A DNA stretch of 64,000 bases from assembly GCA_949128115.1 (NCBI GenBank), contig CASBRS010000029.1, positions 1 through 64,000 of the forward strand, in the 5' to 3' direction. A model generated the notes under the pieces. The model did no database searches. It worked only from the letters and a program-made list of their open reading frames with translations, and had not been told where the DNA came from. The stretch's first letter is position 1. Each line of letters starts with the position of its first letter. This document shows, piece after piece, positions 55,690-64,000 of the stretch. This DNA comes from Anaspis maculata. Lineage: Eukaryota; Arthropoda; Insecta; Coleoptera; Scraptiidae. The translations under genes were made by a program, and so were the position numbers.

Positions 55690-56890
55690 CTACTGAGCTG
55701 GAATCGTCTGTCAAGCAACAACATTGCTCCCAGACAGTGAAGAATGCAATTGGTGAGAAGCGAAAGCTTCGAAAAAGGTGGATGATAACCAGACATAGAC
55801 ATGACAACGCAATACTAAACAAAGCTACAAGAGATCAAAGAATTCCTCCACAACGAAGAAACCGAGGGATCCAGGAATATCTAGAAAGCCTTACCCCAAC
55901 GAAGGCCACGGACTATTCGCTGTGGAAAGCAACTGCTAAACTGAAGAGAGCACCTCAAGCCAACATTCATCCCAGTGGAGGGTGGCCCAAATAATAATGG
56001 TCTTGAAACCTGGAAAACCTGCGGAAGAAACAACGTCGTATCGACCCATAAGTCTACTGCCCATTTTATCCAAATTATTTGAGAAACTGTTATTTGGAAG
56101 GCTGAAGCAGCAACTTGAAGCACACAACATTGTACCAGACCATCAGTTCGGATTCCGCGAAAACCATGCTACTATAGAACAAGTACACCGGGTAGTTCAA
56201 ATCCTGCATAGAACTTTCGAGGAAAAGAAGTATAGTTCAGCTGCTTTTCTTAATATAACACAAGCCTATGACAAGGTGTGGCACCCAGGACTGCTCTACA
56301 ATTTTAGAAAGTGACTTCCTGCGACGTTCTATCAAGTGCTAAAATCCTATCTGTGTCGGACAGATACTTCATGGTGAAGTATCAAGAAGAAGTCACCGGA
56401 CTGTACCCAATCAGGGCTGGGGTACTACAGGGCAGTGTCTTGGGACCGGCTCTGTATCTCATTTTCACCGCGGGCATTCCAACCACGCCGAACACTACCA
56501 TCACCACCTTTGCCAACGATACATCGATTCTTGCAACAAGTGAAGTCCCAGCGCTCGTTTCAGAGAAGACACAGGAAGCCCTCGACAGTCTTCAAGGATG
56601 GTTGAAGCGATGGAGAATGGAAGCTAATGAAGCTAAGTCCCAACATGTAACCTTCACACTCCGTACCGAAACTTGACGATCAGAAGGCGCCAAATACCTG
56701 GGAATGTACCTTGACCGACGTCACAACTGGAAACGTCATATTTTCTTGAAGAGAAAACAGCTGGGACTGAAGTTTTCGAAACTTCACTGGTTGATGGGAA
56801 AAAATTCGAAGCTTTCTCTGAAGAGCAAGATTACTTGATCCAAAGTAATTTTGAAGCCTATATGGACGAAGTTGTAGCTTTGTACTACAT
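55690..56890 (+). pseudogene. Jockey-like non-LTR retrotransposon ORF2, decayed
   Basis: The order is that of jockey ORF2 from the linker before the reverse transcriptase onward. It reads GEKRKLRKRWMITRHRHD, YSLWKATAKLKR, YRPISLLPILSKLFEKLL, DHQFGFRENHATIEQV, then motif A as AAFLNITQAYDKVWH. After a frame change come GVLQGSVLGPALY and motif C as TTFANDTSIL. The tail reads AKYLGMYLDRRHNWKRHIF and LGLKFSKLHWLMGKNSKLSL. The catalytic Asp of motif A (FLD) is Asn, and the FADD box is FAND, so it is dead besides being broken at about 55995 and 56313. The endonuclease domain is missing. Confidence 0.88.
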
Positions 56891-58539
56891 CTGGGAAAAA
56901 ATATCATAAAAACCTTGGAACATGTGGGTGTGTCGGTGTCGAGGTCGGTGTGTCAATTCTTTCCAAATAGAGGAACAACTGTGAGAATTTCATCAGTTAG
57001 TGCGAAAAATCCTAGACAAGAAATGTAACTAGGTTGGCATCCCGAAAGTTGTTTTGTACATGCGCATTGTTAACCACCGACCAGCTGGTGCACTTTCCAC
57101 AGCTTGTTCTGATTGTATTCAGCCTGGACCATGTTGCTCTTGGTAGTTGAAAACCGTCACCCTAAACTAACCGCTGAGATAACCAAACGACGGCTGGTTG
57201 AAATTTGTGAAAACCAGACGTCGGATTTTGGCGGGGTATTTTGTTTTAAATTTTCGCGAACGAACCGCATTGCAAGTTGACGATTTGAAGTTTCCAAAAT
57301 TTCAGCTGAATTTGAGGGGTTTTTCAAAAATCCATAATTTATCCCAATTTTTTTCCAGGGAATTGACATTTCAAATGATTTGTTCCAGACCTCTTGGCAG
57401 GTTTGCGGCGAAAATTTGGCTTTTCGGGCAGAATTTCGAGAAATTTGGTGTGAAATGCCGACCAGGGGGTTTCGGGGGCCGCGTGTCGTCCGGTGCGCAG
57501 ACACTCTTGAAATTTTGCCGAGAAATGTTGAAATCGGTGCACGACCCGGCCAAATCTGACAGGAACGTCCATTATTGACGCTCTCGATTTCGAAAAGCAA
57601 CACACACAACACCTCGGCATTTGAACAGTGTTTTTGGAATAACAGTGATCTTCTCAGGGTACGAAATGTGACCGTAGTGGTCCAGTAGACCCTTGGCCGT
57701 TTGCCAGGCAACTCAAACACAAGGTCCCCTTGAAATTAAACGAGATATGGATCAAAATTTCCAGGCCGGCTCTGGTAGTGGAGGAGTAATTTGATCAACA
57801 CAGGGAAACTAAGGAAGCGAAATGGATATAAGAGGTACTCACAATAAATTTACACTGGGGCCAGATTTTAGCAGTTCACATTTGCAAAAAGTGGCCTCTT
57901 TCGTTCTTCAGAAGCAAATTCCCTGGCGAGTGCACACCTTTTTTGACGCGAGTTGTTTGATGGGAATTCCAGGATGATCTGCCGCAGGCTTTTGGCTGTA
58001 CCACAACAAACGGTTCACCTTTCCGTCTGCAAACCTTTTCAGCGTTTCGATTGCCTATTTTTACTAATTTTGGATGGAAATACGGCGTCATTCCTGCCGG
58101 TTCGATGTAAACAATGCAAATGTCAAATGTGGCCTTTGGCATTGGCCGCGTTGGTGTGAAGTTGCCGCCAAGTGGAATGGTTATGAATCGGCAGCAAACT
58201 TCATCTTTGGTTGGAAATGAAAGATTCGGAAAAATTACAAGTTTCACCATAATATAGAGGAAAGCGTCTACAATCAAGCTTCGGTTTTCTTTCGTCTTCA
58301 CCTATAATCAAATCTATTGAAAATTCGTTTGAAAAGTGGCCCAGACACGATTCGTTTATAATCGACCTTTCTCGTGCAAGCCAGACCTTTCGCGCCAATC
58401 GCGTCATGCAAAGCAGATCCAGAGGTGACCCGATACAATTCGTGGGATTTTTAATAATAATTCGGAGCTGAATAGGTGATTATTCGTTTTTTATGAGCGT
58501 TCACCATTTTGTTTTCAATTTCCAGCAAAGCGACTTGGG
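56891..58539. other. No gene recognised; overlapping open stretches
   Basis: Open stretches of 187 codons (57157-57720, minus), 126 codons (57198-57578, plus) and 141 codons (57876-58301, minus) occur. The first two overlap on opposite strands, so stop scarcity reflects composition. None shows a motif I know. The minus frame at 57876-58301 is the better candidate for a real exon but is unsupported. Confidence 0.35.
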
Positions 58540-59400
58540 AATTTCTTTACATGTCCGTCTCTTCCGACTATCGATTTTCAACAGTCAGATTTGAAATTTT
58601 GACGTTTCGGGGGGCGGAATTGAGTGAAATTTTTTGACAGCTGACAGGAGCACCATTTTGTTGGTATTTATTATCCAATTGACGTGCAATTTCAAATACA
58701 CATATATCTACTTGTGACCGAAACTCATTTCCATCAGTTGAATTTGACATTTTGACGTTTCCGAGGCCGAAATTAATTGATTTGTTTTTGACATATACAC
58801 ATATAAGACGGCCGCCATCTACTTTTGCATTTTTTAATGTATCGACATGAGATTCTCCCTATTTGATGAATATCAAACAGTTAAATTTGACATTTTGATA
58901 GTTTCAAGGCCGCCATATTGAACTTTTGCATTTTCCAACAGATCGGATTAGGATTTTCAACTTATAGCTGCTTTGGGTAGGCAATCTAGATGCATTTGTC
59001 AAATTTCGATTTTTGACGTTTCAAATGGCCGCCAAATCAAATTTTTGGATTTTTCAACCGATCAGATTGGAATTTTCAACCTGTACTTGCTTTGGTATAG
59101 ACAATCGAGATGCATCTGTCAAATTTGACATTTTGACGTTTCAAAAAGCCGCCATATTGAACTTTTGCATTTTTCAACCGATTAGATTGGGATTTTTAAG
59201 CTCTATGTACTTGCTTTGGTTAGGCAATCGAGATGCATTGGTCAGATTTTGATTTTTGACGTCCCAGAAGATCGCCATATTAAACTTTTGCATTTTTCAA
59301 CTGATCCAATTGGAATTTTCAACCTATACCTTGAAACTGTCAAAAAAACTGAACTGTCGTCTGTCAAACTTTAATTTTCGACGTTTCAAGAGACCGTCAT
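58540..59400. repeat. About 120-bp satellite (gccgccatattgaactttt)
   Basis: Repeated order: gagatgcat-tgtcaaatt, ttttgacgtttca, gccgccatattgaacttttg, catttttcaaccgat. The tgcat marker is at 58991, 59111 and 59234, a step of 120-123 bp. Earlier units are more diverged. Confidence 0.8.
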
Positions 59401-59989
59401 ATAGGCGCTCTGCACATTTTGAACATCCCGCCCGTTTCAACAGACTCATGTGGCAGTCACGTCACGAACATACGTGTGAGGAAAATTGTCAATATTGAGA
59501 TTTATTAATTGTTGAAGTTGACATTTGCAGGTGATATTATTATTCAAATGGCATTGTTGTTATGGAAACAGATAACTCCCTGCAGCAAGTGTACAAAAAA
59601 ATCGTAACTTTTGGCGCTGTAGCAAATCCCCAGAGTGCCTATTGAACTTTTCCATTTTTTGACCGATCTGATTGAGATTTCAAACCTATTTGCGACTTTA
59701 ACTACCGATGGGGGCGCTGTAAACAAGATGGAGGATTGTAAGTTTTTCTGTCACCTGTCATCGTGCGTTGTATAACGGTTGTATTATTTGTGGTATTTGA
59801 TTTAATAATAATAATTGATCGTTATTCAGAAAAAGTTCATTTTTTTGAGTAACTCGATCACCTATACAAGAATCCTTACAATTCGTGCGATCGTCACTGG
59901 TTATTTGACAGAAGCGACAGAACTGAGATGTCGTAAAAACTCACGAACTCACTTCGCGATTTTAGCCGCCAGAGGGCGTCTAGATTTTT
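59401..59989. other. Diverged satellite remnants, no gene
   Basis: One degraded unit is visible at about 59638-59690 (tattgaacttttccattttt). Nothing else was seen. Confidence 0.4.
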
Positions 59990-60180
59990 GAAATCGCGAG
60001 ATAAGAAGACAATCGAGATGCATCTGTTAAATTCAGCATTTTGACATTTCCAGTGCCGCCATAATGAACTTTTGTATTTCTCACCAGATTCCATTGAGAT
60101 TTTAAACAAATGAGTACTTAGTCAAGATGGACAATCGAAATGCATTTGTCAAATTCAACATTTTGCACATTCTTTTATTT
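59990..60180. repeat. About 120-bp satellite, second block
   Basis: The tgcat marker is at 60019 and 60141 (122-bp step), with gccgccataatgaacttttg between. Confidence 0.7.
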
Positions 60181-60762
60181 CATCTCAGTTTTTCTTACAC
60201 ATATTTAAAAAGGCTCCTAGATAACACAAATACACGGTTCTTCTTTTCTTTCCACTATACAGTGTTTTCCACGGCAGATCCTTCTTCACGGTTCTGGTTT
60301 TCATAACACACATCGTCGCTTTCATTTTCAAAATTGTGGTACTTCATCAATGTTTCCAGTATTTTTAGTAGTTACCTTGAACAAAAGTAGAAATACATCT
60401 TAATAAACAAAATAATGGTGTATCGATTTCCCCTAACAACTCTTCACTGACCAGACACTACCCACTGACATGCGTTTCGTTCACAATAGAACCCTACAAG
60501 TCGGGGCAGAAATTTCAAAACACGCGAAAAACAAACATATTTTCGAATTCATGTTACTCTTACACAGTCAGTTGCTTATGCCTCTTAATGCATAAACATG
60601 ACATGCATAAAATTACTAAACTCGCCAAGGGAAAACCTGACATCTGCCTAAAACAACGGAAAATCCACATGTAAACAATTCCCTTTCCACTTGTCCGGTG
60701 TCAGTGGAACAAATTCCCTGGCTACTTTTCAACCAATGTGCCAATGTGCTTGCAGAAATATA
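60181..60762. other. No gene recognised
   Basis: No supportable feature. Confidence 0.4.
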
Positions 60763-60879
60763 GAGTGATCAAATAAATTTCTCCTCAAAGTAGGCCTCGG
60801 TCTCCTTGATAGAGCCACGTTTTTCCGCCAGATTTTTAGGAATCACAGGCGACTTGAGGAGAAATTTATTAGATCACTC
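60763..60879. mobile_element. Palindromic MITE with gagtgatcaaataaa ends
   Basis: The left arm gagtgatcaaataaatttct and cctcaa pairs with the right arm ttgagg and agaaatttattagatcactc, over 117 bp. It resembles the 53127-53242 element in size and in its gatcaaa-type end, but not in its interior. Confidence 0.7.
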
Positions 60880-63800
60880 GTTTGTAGTGGCAATGGCGTT
60901 ACGCAAAACAATCCTGCATTTTGTGATACCAACAATAACTTCGGCACAATTGCTCTTGAAATTAAAATGGATAATTTGGCCCTTTGTTCTTTTCGATTAT
61001 CCTCTGCTGGTCCGAGGTCCGAGGGGGTACAAGGGCGACATGAGTATTTACTTCTGCACGCACTAAACACTGCTATCGGATCATGCTTGATTCCCTTCTG
61101 AATAATAGAATGGGGTCTTGCACTGCCACTTTCACACACCGAGGGCGCCACGACCGTTGGGGGCAAATTCGACAATTTTGACGGCGTTGACGCTTCAGCG
61201 ACCGACGTCCGTCATTTTATGTCTTGATTTGAAATTTGGATAACCTCCGTTTCTTGCTTGACGTCTCTCAGTCACTGTCAGTTACTGGTCAAACTACTCA
61301 AACTCCCATGTTTTTCCCGTGGTTACGGCCGCTTCATCGAAGTAGGCGCCCCCTACAGTAGTGGCGACCTCACGTTGAGTTTTTCAATTGCAAGGCCCCA
61401 TTGGCAGATCACGATGCCGCCACTGTCAGAATGTTGCGCCTGTCCGGAAGGCAAGGTAGGGCTGTCAGTTGTGCGATGGAGGGGGCTTTCTAAACTAACA
61501 AATGTTGGTCTGTGAAGGGCATGTGTGAGGACTGTGAGGTATCATTTCTGACATAATCGAAGTCTGCGAGCTCATTTCTTCTTGTAAAAATATTATTGGT
61601 TTGAAACTGTGGAAAATATGAGGAGGTCGATATAAATATTATTGATTATTGAACATTTACGATTATTGAACCTTCACGATTCGCACTCAATTGAGTTTTG
61701 TTGCAATTTTTAATGGGCTGAGTTAGCAAATTACGATGCCGTCATTTCGTTCACCAGAAGTCGAGTTATGACGAATTTATTTGAATTGGAAGAGTTCTTG
61801 AAATTGGCTGCATTGATCCATTCAAGAAAGTGTAGAATATAATTTCGGCTGCCTTTAGACCAATGGAGTTCACTTTTTTTGCATGAAAATCAAATTCTGT
61901 CAATATTAAGGGGCTCATGAAATATAGCTTTTTTGCTTTTTTATCCGCAGGCACTTGTTTTGAACCTTGAAAAAAAGTTCTTTAGCTTACATTGATTACG
62001 CTGATGCGCCGAAGCGATACGTCAACCAGAAGCCGAATGGGCAAAATGTCAATTGGCTTTCACTATTCCGTTGGAAGAATACTCCATTTTAGCGAATGTT
62101 CGTGTTTCGGACTTGTTAGCCCTCGTCAGTGACATATTGAAATTAGGTCCTAACCAGAATGGCAAAAAAAAGCAAAAAAAATATAGTTTGTTACCAGAAA
62201 CTGATTTGCAAAGAGACTGGGGGATGACTTAGGGCAATCAAGATTCAAGTGCTACCAGCCACATGACCTAAAATGCGATTAAACACATGCGAGAGACTTT
62301 TTTTCTCGAATATGACCATCCCATTTATCCAACTAATTTGCGCCGTGACCATCGCGGCCGCATCGTTTTACGCAATAATAACAAATTGTATCATGTTGAA
62401 ACAATGCTCGTAAAAACCTTGATATGTGGCTATGTGTCCCAATCATAATTTCGAGCCGTGATTTATTTTACGGCCGTCGATAAATTTCAAAAATTCCGAA
62501 TTTAATTTCCGTCGTCGTACAATCATAAAAGAGGGAATTTCACGGTTCGGTATGGTGGCCTGCTCTCTCTCCCGCCGCCGCCACCACCGCCGATATGGGT
62601 GGACGGTGGGGGTTTTAATTAAATATGTGAGTGTATGTGTGTGTGACACGTACCACACTAAAAACTTTCTTTTTATCGGGGTGACCAATAAAAGTCTTAA
62701 TATAACTCCATTTGTGCCGGCTGATTTACGGCTCGTAATTGCATGTGCGACCGCAATTCCAGCCTCTGTCGCCGATTATAAAACTTGGCCGACGGTGCGT
62801 GAGCAAAATAAAATACATACATCATAATAATTCATTTAATACCATTATATATCGCTCCAAATTGATCTAGAAGGCTGTGTGCGCGCTGCACAAGGGGAGG
62901 GTGCATGTTTCACGTCATGTATGTATATTGTGCGACCCTGCATGAAAACGCGAAGGGGGTCGATGCATGGTTATTGCATTTTATTCAAGTTGCATTATCG
63001 CGCAATACCCGGCAGTCATAAAAATGAAATTGAATGTCTGTGTGGCATTTTTGTTGAAAAATGGTTATGGGCTGGTCGAATGGGCGTAATCAACAGCTTT
63101 ATTGCACTTTTTTCGAGATACAATCAAAAATTGTATCGAACAAATTGACGCAGGAGCTGACCGGTTTTCAATAATAGTTTAAAAGTACTCAGAACATTTA
63201 TAATAATGTAAAAATGGAATTACTTCAGTGTTGAACATTATGGATTAGATCAGCGGATAAGTCCAGTTATTTCTAGTGGGCAGATAATATGTTGAATCAT
63301 TTATTTGCGGCATTTGTGCCATTAAAAATGATTAAAGGGTAGGTAGTTCAAAGAAGGAAACCCCATTAAGTTTGTGATGTCGCTCGGCTAATTATAATTG
63401 AATACTTACTATTCAACCATACTGACTCTTTTGAAGGTGGGCAAACGCCTGTGCAAGAGAATTTCATTAGTAAATATTTAATTTAGTACTTATCAAGCAT
63501 CGTTCAAGGCGTTAATATTTTTCTTTTATAGTAGTAGGACTATAAAGCCTTCACGTACAAGTAACATCAGATCTGTCTGATGTATAGACCGGTTCAATAT
63601 TATAGTTAGATGATAATTAGTGATGACGGACCAAAAACTAGTAGCACCCAGCAGCAACACCAGGAACATTAAGCCGCCCCCCATAAGCCGATCAATTTTT
63701 CGGGTGCAGTCTAGTCTAAGTCGGTGCACACATAAACGTAAATTCGAATTTGTATAATCTCGGTTCTCTCCTCACTATCCCGCGGAGTGGTGTGATAATG

Positions 63801-63979
63801 CCCCGAGATATACGTCCCTAATCCATTCGGAACCAAATTATGGTCGTAGAAAGATCACGGTGGGCACATGCATATAGATGTAGTTATTATGTAAACAAAA
63901 AGGTCCCGGAGGCGTGTGGGCAGCAAGCAGGCTCTAGGAGGCATCGGAGGCCCCACGACGCGCTGTGGCGGCGCTGGTG
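60880..63979. other. No gene recognised
   Basis: Mostly single-copy, with a GC-richer piece at 62290-63000 including a ccgccgccaccaccgccg run at 62572-62590. The gene-poor, repeat-poor character resembles 51250-52030. No exon can be supported. Confidence 0.35.
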
Positions 63980-64000
63980 CACCTACCTACCTACCTACCT
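63980..64000. repeat. (ACCT)n microsatellite at the window edge
   Basis: Runs off the end of the window. Confidence 0.9.

Noticed and set aside
55593..55690. Plus-strand open stretch before the jockey-like region
   Set aside because: This part is the antisense of the Tc1-type transposase remnant. Only the portion after about 55690 belongs to the retrotransposon.
57157..57720. 187-codon minus-strand open stretch
   Set aside because: It overlaps a 126-codon plus-strand open stretch and shows no motif, so it is more likely a low-stop composition effect. Homology search with a hit in another insect would change this.
57876..58301. 141-codon minus-strand open stretch
   Set aside because: It has no recognised family and no splice-site support. 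Kept only as an unassigned region.

Overview
This window is eukaryotic, most likely from an arthropod and probably an insect. It is AT-rich. It has Tc1/mariner-like, hAT-like, PIF/Harbinger-like and non-LTR retrotransposon remains, many palindromic short elements with TA or 8-bp target duplications, CCTA/TACCTA runs, and no bacterial gene organisation. I found no host gene that I can defend and no tRNA or rRNA. It reads as repeat-rich intergenic or intronic DNA with one large intact open reading frame. The species cannot be told from the sequence alone.

The one intact gene is at 6176-13336 (+), 2386 codons without interruption. It encodes a Helitron-type rolling-circle transposase of the Helentron/Helitron2 layout: a Lys/Glu-rich repeat region, a Cys-rich region, an HUH Rep nuclease, a Pif1-type helicase, and an endonuclease/exonuclease/phosphatase domain. 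At the C-terminus it carries two tandem Ulp1/SENP-like cysteine protease domains. The two copies are offset by exactly 212 codons (636 bp), and His, Asp, Gln and Cys are kept in both. A 258-bp tandem repeat lies just downstream.

Left of the gene are a PIF/Harbinger-type MITE (1268-1416) and a foldback element with a TTA target duplication (4428-5709). From 14.1 to 18.6 kb there is a run of MITEs and decayed non-LTR retrotransposon pieces. From 19.2 to 31.8 kb there is a higher-order repeat array of about 2.4-2.6 kb units with an embedded 572-bp subrepeat. A 2528-bp foldback element (27608-30135, TSD TAG) sits inside one unit; removing it restores the spacing to 573 bp. A 21-bp minisatellite follows at 31.9-32.2 kb.

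From 37.6 to 41.9 kb there is a nest: a decayed inverted-repeat element holding a hAT MITE (TSD gcgcaaac) and a 2.5-kb TIR element that itself contains a decayed retrotransposon tail. From 43.0 to 55 kb there are three more foldback elements (43037-43892, 47555-48925, 53245-54709). One carries a candidate captured exon, and another has a deleted Tc1 copy in its loop. A second hAT MITE (44364-44535) has its empty site preserved elsewhere in the window. From 54.8 to 56.9 kb there are pseudogenes of jockey-like reverse transcriptases and a Tc1/mariner-type transposase. A 120-bp satellite lies at 58.5-60.2 kb. The rest (about 32.2-37.6, 50.7-53.1, 56.9-58.5 and 60.9-64.0 kb) is mostly single-copy DNA with nothing recognisable.

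The elements show a time order. The Helitron-like gene, the TAG-flanked foldback and the two hAT MITEs look young (open frame or perfect duplications). The reverse transcriptase and Tc1 coding remains are old.
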